The notes beneath the pieces were generated by a model. The model worked only from the letters and a program-made list of their open reading frames with translations. It did no database searches and was not told the DNA's origin. Shown here in pieces: positions 23,538 to 32,033 of a stretch of 42,056 bases of DNA. Positions within the stretch are counted from its first letter, which is position 1; each line of letters opens with the position of its first letter. Origin of the DNA: Micrococcales bacterium (GTDB taxonomy: Bacteria > Actinomycetota > Actinomycetes > S36-B12 > CAIYMF01). The stretch covers positions 1 to 42,056 of the forward strand of contig JAHECT010000004.1 of assembly GCA_024641605.1 (NCBI GenBank), written 5' to 3'. The position numbers and the translations under genes are program-made.

Positions 23538-24074
23538 TCAGGAGACGCCCTGGCGCAACCAGCGGACCGAAGCGCCGTCGCCGGCGTAGCGGAAGGCCTC
23601 CAGCTCGGCGTCCCAGGACGCTCCGAGCAGGTCTGCCAGCTCGGCGGTGAGATCGCCGCCCGCGCCGGAGCGGGCCAGCGCGCCGCGCAGCCGCTCCTCG
23701 GTCACCTGGATGTCGCCGGACACCCCGACGATCGCGCGGAAGACCCCCAGCGACGGGGTCACCGAGTAGCGCTCCCCCTCGGTCGTGGCGGTCGGCTCCT
23801 CGGTCACCTCGAAGCGGACCCGGCCCCAGCCCCGCAGGGCCGACACGATCCGCCCCGCGGTCCCGGTGACGCCGCACCAGGAGACCTCGGTGCGGACCGT
23901 GCCGGGGTCGACGGGCTGCGGGACCCAGGTCAGGTCGACCGGCGCCTCGAGGATGTCGGCCAGGGCCCACTCCACGTGGGCGGCGAGGGCGCGGGGGCAG
24001 GAATGCACGTAGACGACGCCGCGGGTCGATGCCCGGGCGCCGGGAGCGGCGCGCACGCCGTCTCGATCGGCCAT
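23538..24074 (-). CDS. DUF3145 family protein
   Basis: This 178-aa protein matches the actinobacterial DUF3145 family, often found beside the fatty-acid operon (for example next to fabF in Streptomyces). Recognisable parts are RGVVYVHSCPRALAAHVEWAL and RFEVTEEPTATTEGERY. No catalytic motif or membrane segment is seen and the role is unknown. The start ATG 24074 has GGGAGGA a few bases upstream on the minus strand. The conserved location suggests a link with lipid metabolism, but nothing in the protein proves it. Confidence 0.85.
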   Translation of the reverse strand: MADRDGVRAAPGARASTRGVVYVHSCPRALAAHVEWALADILEAPVDLTWVPQPVDPGTVRTEVSWCGVTGTAGRIVSALRGWGRVRFEVTEEPTATTEGERYSVTPSLGVFRAIVGVSGDIQVTEERLRGALARSGAGGDLTAELADLLGASWDAELEAFRYAGDGASVRWLRQGVS

Positions 24075-24326
24075 CGGTCCTCCCTGGTCGAGGGTTGCCT
24101 TCCCCAGCATCCTCGAGGGCGGACCGCGGCACGCCCCGTCACTGTAACCCCCTGCGTCACGCCCGCACCAGACGTCACGCAGAGCAGCACGTCGTGTCGT
24201 CAGATGATTACCTGGAGTGACCGAACTGCGCACGATTCAGGGGTCAGGACCGCCGATCCTCGTGCCGATACTCACCCCAGCGGCTCACCCCTCGACCGGG
24301 CCGCCGGGTACGAGGAGGCCGTTCCG

Positions 24327-24752
24327 GTGTCGGACACCGAGATCTTCATGACCGAGATGTACGACGAGGGCGTCGTCACCGAGGTCATCCGACCGGCTGC
24401 CATCGTGCCCGAGGAGTCCGCCCGGGCGATCCTGGTGGAGCTAGCACTGCACGACGTGCAGAACGGCGGGGTGTGGCTGTCGGACCCGTCGCGCTGGGCC
24501 CGCTACGACCGCGCCTGGGACTCCTCCGCCCAGCAGGGCGCGGCCCAGCTCGTGGGCACCGTCCAGGTGGCCTACGGGACACCGACGCGCTACGAGATCA
24601 CCATCTACCGCGCCACGATCACCCGGGTCGGCACCGAGGCCGGCTGGACCGTGATGTCCCTCTGCGACGAGGCGCTCGGCTTCGGTGGCCTCGACCTCGC
24701 CACCTGCCCCCGGGCCTCTCTCGCAGCGCCGCCCAAGCCGTTCCACTGGTGA
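24327..24752 (+). CDS. Conserved hypothetical protein
   Basis: This 141-aa soluble protein has no motif that I can assign. Distinct stretches are MTEMYDEGVVTEVIRPAAIV and DPSRWARYDRAWD. It contains two cysteines (in SLCDEALG and LATCPRAS) and ends in PKPFHW. The start GTG 24327 has a strong GAGGAGG at 24312-24318, which decides it. It is divergent from the DUF3145 gene across about 250 bases. I regard it as a real gene because of the RBS and its even amino-acid use. Confidence 0.7.
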   Translation: MSDTEIFMTEMYDEGVVTEVIRPAAIVPEESARAILVELALHDVQNGGVWLSDPSRWARYDRAWDSSAQQGAAQLVGTVQVAYGTPTRYEITIYRATITRVGTEAGWTVMSLCDEALGFGGLDLATCPRASLAAPPKPFHW

Positions 24753-24761
24753 CCCGGCCGC

Positions 24762-24863
24762 TCAGAACAGCCGCAGCCCCAGGAAGGCTGCGCCCACGAG
24801 AGTCGCGATGAGCAGCAGGGACACCGTCACCACGACGGCTCGGTGCCCCACCTTCGTGATCAT
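24762..24863 (-). CDS. Small one-helix membrane peptide (33 aa)
   Basis: On the minus strand ATG 24863 opens a 33-codon frame ending at 24762. The peptide begins MITKVGHRAVVVTV, continues with a hydrophobic helix (VVVTVSLLLIATLVGAAFLG) and ends in LRLF. One membrane span with a positive N-terminus is the only feature. The AGGGG before it touches the ATG, so the RBS is not ideal. It may be a real small membrane protein or chance. Confidence 0.4.
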   Translation of the reverse strand: MITKVGHRAVVVTVSLLLIATLVGAAFLGLRLF

Positions 24864-24977
24864 CCCCTGACCCTAGGGGTGCCGACCCGGCCCGGCGACC
24901 GCAGCCCCGCGGCCACTCACACGCGCGCATCGGCGCGTTCTCATCGCGCTCACAGGTCCGCCCGCCACCGTCACCCC

Positions 24978-26381
24978 ATGAGCACCGTGATGAGCCGCCC
25001 GGCCGGCACGCCGGCGGGCCCCTCCGCCGCGGCACGACGGCGCGCACGCACCGCCATCGCCTGGCAGTGGCTGGCCGGCGTCGGTCTGGGTCTGGTGATC
25101 GGGATCCAGCTGATGACACGCACGCCCCTGTCAGGCCCGGGGGCGCTCCTCGTCGAGCTCGGCCGCTGGACCGGACTGATCGGGACCTACGGAGCCCTGC
25201 TCGTCATCGTGCTCGTGGCCCGGGTCCCCTCGCTCGAGCGGGCCGTCGGACTCGACCGGCTCATGGCCTGGCACCGGCGGCTGGGCCCCGCTGTGCTCGT
25301 CCTCATCGGCGCCCACGTCGTGCTCATCACCGCGGGATACGCCTCCGGCGAGGCGACCTCCTACCTCGCCCAGACGGTGACCTTCCTCGTGGAGTACCCC
25401 TGGGCCCTCCCCGCCGCCGCCGGACTCGCGCTCATGCTCGTGGCAGGGGTGAGCTCCTGGCGGGTCGCTCGCCGCCGGATGCGCTACGAGACGTGGTGGG
25501 TCACCCACCTGTACTTCTACCTGGCGATCGCACTGGCCTACGCCCACCAGGTCCTGCTCGGCCAGCAGTTCGTCGACCACGAGTGGGCTCGACGGATCTG
25601 GATCGCGCTGTACGTCGTCACGCTCGGCGTCGTGCTCGTCTTCCGGGTGGTGCACCCGCTGTGGAGATCGGTGCGCCACGACATCCGGGTGCACGCGATC
25701 GTGCGCGAGTCGCCCGACACCGTGAGCATCTGGCTGAGCGGACGCCGCCTCGACCGGCTCGAGGCGCGTGGCGGGCAGTTCTTCGGCCTTCGCTTCCTCA
25801 CCCGCGAGCACTGGTGGCAGTCGCACCCGTACTCGCTGTCCGCGGGTCCCGACCCCCGCTACCTGCGGGTCACGGTGAAGGACCTCGGGGACCACAGCTC
25901 CGCGATGGCGGCCCTCCCGACGGGCACGAGAGTGGTCGCCGAGGGCCCCTACGGCGTCTTCACCGCGGACGCCCGGCACTCCGACCGGGTCGTCCTCGTG
26001 GCCGGCGGCGTCGGTGTGACGCCGCTGCGGGCGCTCATCGACGACCTTCCCCACGACGCCCCGATCGACCTCCTCTACCGCGCTCCGCGCGCCGACGCGC
26101 TGGTGCTGCGCACCGAGCTCGAGGCCCTGGCCGCGGTCCGACCGCGGTTGCGGATCCGCTACCTGGTCGGCAGCCGACGTGACTACCCCATCACCGCCCG
26201 TTCGCTGCAGTGGCTGGTGCCCGACATCGCCGGGGCCGACGTCTACACGTGCGGCCCGGGTGAGCTGGTCGTCGCCGTCCGCGAGGCCGCGCTCACGGCA
26301 GGAGTCCCCGAGGAGCGCATCCACGACGAGGGTTTCTCGTTCCACTCCCCCGCCACCTACTCCCGGAAGGCACGGGCATGA
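24978..26381 (+). CDS. Ferric-reductase-like transmembrane flavocytochrome
   Basis: The 467-aa protein has an N-terminal ferric-reductase-like membrane domain (about 25-235) with several helices and histidines placed for heme (MAWHRRLGPAVLVLIGAH and THLYFYLAIALAYAHQ). It is followed by an FAD-binding domain with HPYSLSAGP (about residue 285) and an NAD-binding domain with VLVAGGVGVTPLRAL and YTCGPGELV. It should move electrons from NAD(P)H through FAD and heme across the membrane. It overlaps the FMN-binding gene by ATGA and heads a five-gene operon. The natural acceptor is probably that extracytoplasmic FMN protein. Confidence 0.88.
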   Translation: MSTVMSRPAGTPAGPSAAARRRARTAIAWQWLAGVGLGLVIGIQLMTRTPLSGPGALLVELGRWTGLIGTYGALLVIVLVARVPSLERAVGLDRLMAWHRRLGPAVLVLIGAHVVLITAGYASGEATSYLAQTVTFLVEYPWALPAAAGLALMLVAGVSSWRVARRRMRYETWWVTHLYFYLAIALAYAHQVLLGQQFVDHEWARRIWIALYVVTLGVVLVFRVVHPLWRSVRHDIRVHAIVRESPDTVSIWLSGRRLDRLEARGGQFFGLRFLTREHWWQSHPYSLSAGPDPRYLRVTVKDLGDHSSAMAALPTGTRVVAEGPYGVFTADARHSDRVVLVAGGVGVTPLRALIDDLPHDAPIDLLYRAPRADALVLRTELEALAAVRPRLRIRYLVGSRRDYPITARSLQWLVPDIAGADVYTCGPGELVVAVREAALTAGVPEERIHDEGFSFHSPATYSRKARA

Positions 26382-26884
26382 AGCGCGCACTCATCATCGG
26401 GACCGGCACCATCGCGGGGGTCGCCGCCGTCCTGGCGCTCAACCCCGAGCCGGCCCAGCTCACCGCGTCCGCCGCGAGCGCGTCCTCGCCCGTCACCTCG
26501 CCGGGGCGCACGTCGCTCGACGGGACGACGTCCGGGCACGCGTCGCAGACCTCCCCATCGGGCGCCGGGACCAGCTCGGGCCCCGGTCCGGCGTCCGGAT
26601 CGAGCACCGCGACAGGCAGCCTGGTCGACGTCGGACCGGGCTACGGACAGCTGCAGGTGGAGATCGGCGTCACCGGCGGGCGCCTGGTCGACATCAACGC
26701 CCTGGCCGTCCCCGCCAACGATCCGCACAGCCAGTCGATCTCCCGACGCGCCTGGCCCATGCTCGTGCAGCAGGCACTCACGTCGCAGAGCGCCGACATC
26801 GCCGGTGTCAGCGGCGCGACGTACACGAGCATCGGGTTCGCGCAGTCGCTCCGCGCGGCGCTGCAGGACGCGGGGCTCGCATGA
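26378..26884 (+). CDS. Secreted or membrane-anchored FMN-binding domain protein
   Basis: This 168-aa protein has an N-terminal signal or anchor helix (ALIIGTGTIAGVAAVLAL), a Ser/Thr/Gly-rich linker (about 30-82) and a C-terminal FMN-bind domain. The domain ends in the flavinylation motif SGATYTSIGF, with Thr148 as the expected covalent FMN site. Such proteins carry FMN outside the membrane and relay electrons. The adjacent ApbE gene, overlapped by ATGA, would attach the FMN. No lipobox cysteine is present. Confidence 0.88.
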   Translation: MKRALIIGTGTIAGVAAVLALNPEPAQLTASAASASSPVTSPGRTSLDGTTSGHASQTSPSGAGTSSGPGPASGSSTATGSLVDVGPGYGQLQVEIGVTGGRLVDINALAVPANDPHSQSISRRAWPMLVQQALTSQSADIAGVSGATYTSIGFAQSLRAALQDAGLA

Positions 26885-27657
26885 GCGCCGTGACGCTCCA
26901 GGCGGGCCGGCTCTCGACCCGCAGCGAGGCAGTCTGGGGCACCGTCGTCTCCGTCGACGTCCGCGATGAGGACGCCTCCGAGATCGCGGTCGACGCGGCC
27001 TGGGCGGCGATCCGAGCGGAGCTGCACCGCGTGGACCGGGTGTTCTCGCCCTACCGCACCGACAGCGTCGTATCCCGGCTGCGTTCCGGCGGGGTCCACG
27101 TCGTTGCCCCCGATGTCGCCGAGGTGATCGATCGCTGCCTGGAGGCGCGCCTGATCACCCGCGGGGCGTTCGACCCATGGCGGGCAGCGGGCGGCTTCGA
27201 CCCCAGCGGGCTGGTCAAGGGCTGGGCGGCCGCCCGGTGCCTGGACCTGGCCCACCGCCACGGGCTGCGCCGGGTGTCCGTCGACGCAGGTGGCGACCTG
27301 GTCTGCCGGGGCGAGGACTGGCCGATCGGCGTCGTGCACCCGGACCGGCCCCACGAGGTGATCGCGGTCGTCGAGGCCGCGGGCCTCGCGGTGGCGACCT
27401 CCGGCACGAGCGAGCGCGGTCCGCACGTCACCGACCCGCGCACAGGCTCGCCGGCGCACGGCGCCCGGCAGGCCACGGTCGTCGGACCCGACGCAGCGCT
27501 GGCCGACGCGTTCGCGACCGCCCTGCTCGTCGACGGTGTGGCAGGGGCCCGATGGTTCGCCGCGCTGCCAGGATGGTCGGCGTACGTCGTCCACGGCGAC
27601 CGCGCCACCGCGTGGGGACCTGCGTTCGCCACGACGGCGGGGGCGACGGGAGCATGA
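26881..27657 (+). CDS. apbE: FAD:protein FMN transferase (ApbE)
   Basis: The 258-aa enzyme transfers FMN from FAD to Thr/Ser of target proteins. Family motifs are present: FSPYRTDSVVSRLR near the N-terminus, GFDPSGLVKGWAA (about 110-122), VSVDAGGDLVCRG and HVTDPRTGSPAHG with the metal-binding aspartate region. It is shorter than classical ApbE (about 330 aa) and lacks a clear signal peptide, as seen in many actinobacterial forms. Its partner is almost certainly the FMN-binding protein encoded directly upstream. Its TGA overlaps the next ATG. Confidence 0.9.
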   Translation: MSAVTLQAGRLSTRSEAVWGTVVSVDVRDEDASEIAVDAAWAAIRAELHRVDRVFSPYRTDSVVSRLRSGGVHVVAPDVAEVIDRCLEARLITRGAFDPWRAAGGFDPSGLVKGWAAARCLDLAHRHGLRRVSVDAGGDLVCRGEDWPIGVVHPDRPHEVIAVVEAAGLAVATSGTSERGPHVTDPRTGSPAHGARQATVVGPDAALADAFATALLVDGVAGARWFAALPGWSAYVVHGDRATAWGPAFATTAGATGA

Positions 27658-28418
27658 GAGCCGTGATGACCGAGGACGACCAGCCGCAGAGCTACCTGCG
27701 TTCGCCCGAGGGTGTGCCCCCGGTGCGCGTGCTCGTCGTCGACGACGAGCCCGACCTCGCCGAGCTCGTCTCGACGGCGCTGCGCTTCGACGGCTGCCGC
27801 ACGGCGACCGCCGCCGACGCCGACGAGGCCATGCGCGTCGCGCGCGACTTCCGGCCCGACATCGCCGTCCTCGACGTGATGCTCCCCGGGGACGACGGCG
27901 TCCGCCTGCTGGGCCGGCTGCGTGCCGAGCACCCGGACCTCCCGGCGGTGTTCCTCACCGCCCGGGGCGAGACGCGCGACCGCATCGCGGGACTGCGCGC
28001 CGGGGCGGACGACTACATCGCGAAGCCCTTCAGCCTCGAGGAGCTCCTCGCTCGGCTGCAAGCGGTGCTGCGCCGCACCGGCCGGCTGGACGAGCGCGGT
28101 GCCCTGCTCACCGTCTCCGACCTCACTCTCGACGAGCTCACCCGCGAGGTCCACCGGGGCGAGGAGGAGATCGAGCTGACCCCCACCGAGTTCGATCTCC
28201 TGCGCTTCCTCATGCAGAACGCACGCACGGTCGTGAGCAAGTCCCAGATCCTCGACCGCGTCTGGCACTACGACTTCGCCGGCCGCAGCAACATCGTCGA
28301 GCAGTACGTCGGCTACCTGCGCCGCAAGATCGACACCGACCGCGAGCCGCTCATCCACACCGTCCGGGGTGTGGGGTACGTGCTGAGGCCCCCGCGAGCG
28401 AGCGACTCCGGTGGCTGA
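27654..28418 (+). CDS. OmpR/PhoB-type response regulator
   Basis: The 254-aa regulator has an intact receiver (Asp30, Asp31 and phospho-acceptor Asp74, Thr102, Lys124) and a C-terminal winged helix with LTPTEFDLLRFLMQNARTVV and RGVGYVLR. It should be phosphorylated by the kinase encoded next. The start ATG 27654 overlaps apbE by ATGA; ATG 27666 is possible. Being in one overlapping operon with the flavocytochrome genes suggests that it controls them, but the signal is unknown. Confidence 0.94.
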   Translation: MRAVMTEDDQPQSYLRSPEGVPPVRVLVVDDEPDLAELVSTALRFDGCRTATAADADEAMRVARDFRPDIAVLDVMLPGDDGVRLLGRLRAEHPDLPAVFLTARGETRDRIAGLRAGADDYIAKPFSLEELLARLQAVLRRTGRLDERGALLTVSDLTLDELTREVHRGEEEIELTPTEFDLLRFLMQNARTVVSKSQILDRVWHYDFAGRSNIVEQYVGYLRRKIDTDREPLIHTVRGVGYVLRPPRASDSGG

Positions 28419-29937
28419 CACGCACGTCGGTGGGTGGGCCGCCATGCCCCTGCGCCGGCGCCTGGTCATCGGTCTCCTCGCCGTCATGAGCGCGACGCTG
28501 GTCGTCGTCGCGGCGACCACGCTGCTCGCTCTGCGCTCCTGGCTGGTCGACCAGATCGACAACAACCTCGTCGGGCCGAAGATCAGCCTGCTGACCGCCC
28601 AGATGCCGCGAGGTGGGGTGGACCAGACCATCCGCTCGTGGACCTCCGCCGGCGCCACGGTCGTGCTGATCGGTCCCGGCGGGCAGGCCACCCCGCTGAC
28701 CCAGGGCCTCCCGGGTGCCGACGAGCCCGAGCCCTACTCCGCCGCGGACACGGCCGCGCTCGCCGCGGTCCCCCGGGACGATGCTGCGTCGCCGGTGACG
28801 ATCGATCTCAGCGACTCGGGCCCCAGCCGGGCGGTCGCGATCGACGTGCTCGACCAGTCCCGGCGCACGGTGACGCTCGTGGCCTACATCCCGCTGGCGC
28901 AGGCCGCCGAGGTGACGGCGCAGCTGCTCGCGGTCGAGGTCGTCGTCGTGGGCCTTGCGCTGCTCCTCGTCGCCGTCGTGGGCACCTGGTTCGTCCGGCG
29001 CTCCCTGCGCCCGCTGGAGGACGTCGCCGCCACGGCCGCGGAGGTGGCCTCGCTCCCGCTCGAACGGGGCGACGTGGACATCCCGGCGCGCGTCGGCGAC
29101 CCCGTCCCCACGACCGAGGTCGGCCAGGTCGGCCTGGCCGTCAACGCGATGCTCGACCACGTCGAGCAGTCCCTGCGCTCGCGGGCCGAGACCGAGGACC
29201 GGCTGCGGCGATTCGTGTCCGACGCCGGGCACGAGCTGCGCACCCCGCTGGCGGCGGTGCGCGGCTACGCCGAGCTCATGCGCCGCGGCGCGCAGGCCGA
29301 CCCGGCGTCGGCGGCCGAGGCCGCTGCCCGGATCGAGGCGGCGGCCAGCCGCATGGGGCTGCTCGTCGAGGATCTGCTGCTGCTGGCCTCGCTCGACGAG
29401 GAGCGCCCGCTGGCGCGGGAGCGCGTCGAGCTCCGCGCGGTCGTCGACGAGGCGGTGGCGGAGGCCGCGACGGCCGGAGCGGACCACGTCTGGGAGGTCG
29501 ACGGGGCCGAGCAGGCGACCGTCATCGGCGACGCGACACGGCTCCACCAGGCCGTGGCCAACCTGCTGGCCAACGCGCGCGCCCACACGCCCGAGGGGAC
29601 GCGCGTGACGACCCGCGTCATCGCCGGTCCGACCGAGACGGTGGTCGAGGTCAGCGACGACGGACCGGGCTTCCCCGACGACCTGATCGCCCGCGCCACC
29701 GAGCGCTTCACGCGAGGGGACGAGAGCAGGTCCCGCGCCACCGGCGGGTCCGGCCTCGGGCTCGCGATCGTGAAGGCCGTCGCGGAGGCGCACGGCGGGA
29801 CCCTCACGGTGGCCAACGCACCTGAGGCGGGGGCGGTGGTGCGCCTCGTCCTGCCGAGCGAGCGCACCGCGTTCGTACCGCCACCACCGCCGTCGGTCCG
29901 CACAGCGGCCGCGCCGGCGCCGACGCCTCCTTCCTGA
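28411..29937 (+). CDS. Sensor histidine kinase
   Basis: This 508-aa membrane kinase has a helix near residues 17-42, an extracytoplasmic domain (about 43-170), a second helix (about 172-195), a HAMP region, the H-box SDAGHELRTPLAAVRGYAEL with His274, and the ATPase domain with N-box NLLANARAHTPEG, DDGPGF and GGSGLGLAIV. The tail is proline- and alanine-rich. It is the partner of the preceding regulator, overlapping it by eight bases. The sensed signal is not evident. Confidence 0.94.
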   Translation: MADTHVGGWAAMPLRRRLVIGLLAVMSATLVVVAATTLLALRSWLVDQIDNNLVGPKISLLTAQMPRGGVDQTIRSWTSAGATVVLIGPGGQATPLTQGLPGADEPEPYSAADTAALAAVPRDDAASPVTIDLSDSGPSRAVAIDVLDQSRRTVTLVAYIPLAQAAEVTAQLLAVEVVVVGLALLLVAVVGTWFVRRSLRPLEDVAATAAEVASLPLERGDVDIPARVGDPVPTTEVGQVGLAVNAMLDHVEQSLRSRAETEDRLRRFVSDAGHELRTPLAAVRGYAELMRRGAQADPASAAEAAARIEAAASRMGLLVEDLLLLASLDEERPLARERVELRAVVDEAVAEAATAGADHVWEVDGAEQATVIGDATRLHQAVANLLANARAHTPEGTRVTTRVIAGPTETVVEVSDDGPGFPDDLIARATERFTRGDESRSRATGGSGLGLAIVKAVAEAHGGTLTVANAPEAGAVVRLVLPSERTAFVPPPPPSVRTAAAPAPTPPS

Positions 29938-29945
29938 CCCCGGAC

Positions 29946-29984
29946 GTGAGCGAGCCCCCGACCCTCGGCCGGGGGCTCGCTCAC
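29946..29984. terminator. Hairpin terminator between converging operons
   Basis: A 15-bp perfect stem (29946-29960 with 29970-29984) with a 9-nt loop lies between the kinase stop and the fasciclin stop. It can end both transcripts. Confidence 0.8.
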
Positions 29985-29989
29985 GCGCG

Positions 29990-30652
29990 TCAGTTCGGCA
30001 GGTCGATCGGGCGCAGCACCCGCGAGATGCCGTGGGCGATCTGGCGGTTGCCCTTGTTGATGTCCACCTTGGACAGGATCACCCGAGCGTTGCGCGAGTC
30101 GGTGTCCTTGTCCCGCAGGATGATCCGCGGGCCGGGCGCGACCCCGACCTTGATCGTCGCACCGCCGGCGGTCGTGAGGACCGCGCCGTTCGCCTTGAGC
30201 GCCTGGGCCGAGGTGATCGTGGCCCCGGGGACGACGTGGTAGAGCAGCACGGCCTCCACCGTGGGGATGCCGAGACCGGCGACGGCACGGAACACGGCGC
30301 GCTCGGACTCCAGCGTCTTGCCGGTCAGCGACCGCACGAGGCGCTGGAAGGCCTTGTCCGTGGGGATGAAGGCGGTCAGGCGGACCGAGCCGTCGGTAAG
30401 GACCTTCACGGCCGAGTCGGGCTTGGCCTTGAGCACGGCCAGGACGGCCCGGGTGACGATGTCGAAGTCGCCCCAGTTGCTGTCGAATGTGCCGCCACCG
30501 TGGGCGGTGAGCACCGCGGCCAGGGGCTTGGTGCCCTGGGCGGCGGTCGCGGGGAGAGGGGCGGCACCGGCCGCGGGGACCGCGACGGCGGCACCGGTGA
30601 GGACGAGCGCGGCCGCGGCGGTGCTCGCGGCAAGACGGGAGCGCAGGGACAT
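29990..30652 (-). CDS. Secreted fasciclin-domain protein
   Basis: This 220-aa protein has a Sec signal peptide (MSLRSRLAASTAAAALVLTG, cleavage probably after AAGA near residue 30) and one fasciclin (FAS1) domain. The two FAS1 motifs are visible: LTAFIPTDKAFQRL and, near the end, ARVILSKVDINKGNRQIAHGISRVL; YHVVPGATI is also typical. FAS1 domains mediate adhesion or bind small ligands. The start ATG 30652 has GGAGGA upstream on the minus strand. It faces the atypical regulator across about 160 bases that contain a palindrome. Confidence 0.9.
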   Translation of the reverse strand: MSLRSRLAASTAAAALVLTGAAVAVPAAGAAPLPATAAQGTKPLAAVLTAHGGGTFDSNWGDFDIVTRAVLAVLKAKPDSAVKVLTDGSVRLTAFIPTDKAFQRLVRSLTGKTLESERAVFRAVAGLGIPTVEAVLLYHVVPGATITSAQALKANGAVLTTAGGATIKVGVAPGPRIILRDKDTDSRNARVILSKVDINKGNRQIAHGISRVLRPIDLPN

Positions 30653-30664
30653 GTCGGTTCCTCC

Positions 30665-30696
30665 GTGACCTGACCCGGACCTTCCGGGTGCGTCAC
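30665..30696. promoter_or_regulatory. Extended palindrome between fasciclin and regulator genes
   Basis: ACCCGGA (30673-30679) and TCCGGGT (30683-30689) form a seven-base dyad around CCT. GTGAC (30665-30669) and GTCAC (30692-30696) add outer arms with nearly the same spacing on both sides. The whole lies 13-44 bases upstream of the fasciclin start. It could be an operator or a hairpin in the 5' leader. Confidence 0.5.
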
Positions 30697-30813
30697 CTGC
30701 TCATCGGCGGTGCCGACCCGCTCGGATGCACCGGATGACGGATTTCTCTCCGGATCCTCAAGACCGTGATCCCCCGACGTCGATAGCGGGGCTGACGAGG
30801 CCGGAGGTGCCCC

Positions 30814-31488
30814 ATGCGAGCCGACGTCCTGCTCTGCGGACCCGTCTCACGGGCCGCCGTGGAGGCCCTCCTGGCGGCCGGCCTGCGAACGGCCGGGCCG
30901 GTGCCCTCGGGAGCGTGCCTGGCGGCCACCCGTCGTCATCAGCCCCACCTCGTCCTCATGGTGGGCCACGACGGGGCGGGACGACTGACCGCGACCGTGC
31001 GCGCCCTGCGGTCGCACACCGACTCCCTCGTCGTGGTCGCCGGAGCCGGCGACGACCTCGACCAGCAGGTCGCGTTCGCGGCCGGTGCCGACGATGTGGT
31101 GCCGCGCGGGAGCTCCGAGCGCCTGCTCCTCGCCCACGTCCGGGCGCTGCTGGGGCGGCGACGCCCGCACGAGCCCGACTCCGTGCTGTCGGTCGGCTTG
31201 TTGACCCTCGATCACCGGTCCCGGACCGTCGAGGTCGCGGGTCTCCCGGTGGCCCTCACCCGCATCGAGTTCGACCTCCTGGCGATCCTCATGGAGGACC
31301 CGCACCGCGTCGTGCCGCGCGACGAGATCGTCTCCCGGGTCTGGGGCGCCTGGTACGGCGACGACCACGTCGTGGAGGTCCACCTGTCGCGGCTGCGCAG
31401 CAAGGTGTCACGGGCCGGCGGGCCGCGCGTAGGCACCGCCGTGCGCGGCGTCGGCTACCGACTCGGGTACGACCGCGCGGCCGCGTGA
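30814..31488 (+). CDS. OmpR-family regulator with degenerate receiver
   Basis: This 224-aa protein has a receiver-like N-terminus and a clear C-terminal winged helix (LTRIEFDLLAILMEDPHRVVPRDEI, then VEVHLSRLRSKV and RGVGYRLGY). The phospho-acceptor aspartate seems to be absent: LVLMVGHDG aligns Val50 with the usual Asp, and the conserved Lys-Pro is replaced by PRGSS. No kinase gene is adjacent. It is probably an orphan regulator that works without phosphorylation. It is divergent from the fasciclin gene. Confidence 0.86.
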   Translation: MRADVLLCGPVSRAAVEALLAAGLRTAGPVPSGACLAATRRHQPHLVLMVGHDGAGRLTATVRALRSHTDSLVVVAGAGDDLDQQVAFAAGADDVVPRGSSERLLLAHVRALLGRRRPHEPDSVLSVGLLTLDHRSRTVEVAGLPVALTRIEFDLLAILMEDPHRVVPRDEIVSRVWGAWYGDDHVVEVHLSRLRSKVSRAGGPRVGTAVRGVGYRLGYDRAAA

Positions 31489-31520
31489 CGCCGCTGCCCG
31501 CTCTGGGTCAGGATGCCGTC

Positions 31521-32033
31521 ATGGCCTGGACCGCACCCGACGTCGACCGCGCGCCCTCCCCCCGCCTGACGGATGAGCGCACCTGCCTGCAGGGGTGGCT
31601 CGACTTCCACCGGGCCACGCTGCTGGGCAAGTGCGCGGGGCTCACCCACGAGCAGCTCGCCCTCCGCAGCGTGCCGCCGTCCCGGTTGTCCCTCCTGGGC
31701 CTGGTGCGGCACATGGCCGAGGTCGAGGCGTGGTGGTTCCGAACCCACGTCGCCGGCGTCGCCTCCCACGGCTTCTTCGGCATCGAGGAGGACAGCGAGT
31801 GGGACGACCTCGACGCGGTGCCGGCTCCCGAGGTGCTCGACATCTACGCCGAGCAGTGCCGGCTGGCCGACGAGGCCGTGAGCGGGTTCCCGCTCGAGCA
31901 CCGGTTCCGCACCCATGACGGGCGCGAGCTCGATCTCCGCTGGGTGTACCTCCACATGATCGAGGAGTACGCCCGGCACAACGGCCACGCCGACCTGCTG
32001 CGCGAGCGCATCGACGGAGCCACGGGCGACTAG
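31521..32033 (+). CDS. DinB-family (DUF664) protein
   Basis: The 170-aa protein has the four-helix DinB/DUF664 pattern: LLGLVRHMAEVEAWWF in the second helix, and LRWVYLHMIEEYARHNGHADLLRERIDG at the end, which supplies the histidines of the presumed metal site. DinB-like proteins of actinobacteria are often thiol (mycothiol) S-transferases; the substrate is unknown. The start ATG 31521 has AGGA at 31510-31513. Its TAG overlaps the stop of the converging PPOX gene. Confidence 0.9.
   Translation: MAWTAPDVDRAPSPRLTDERTCLQGWLDFHRATLLGKCAGLTHEQLALRSVPPSRLSLLGLVRHMAEVEAWWFRTHVAGVASHGFFGIEEDSEWDDLDAVPAPEVLDIYAEQCRLADEAVSGFPLEHRFRTHDGRELDLRWVYLHMIEEYARHNGHADLLRERIDGATGD

Noticed and set aside
24868-24881. 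GACCCTAGGGGTGC as a fourth copy of the sulfur operator
   Set aside because: It lacks the TA flanks, the two-base centre and the downstream GTTG of the three real sites, and no sulfur gene follows.
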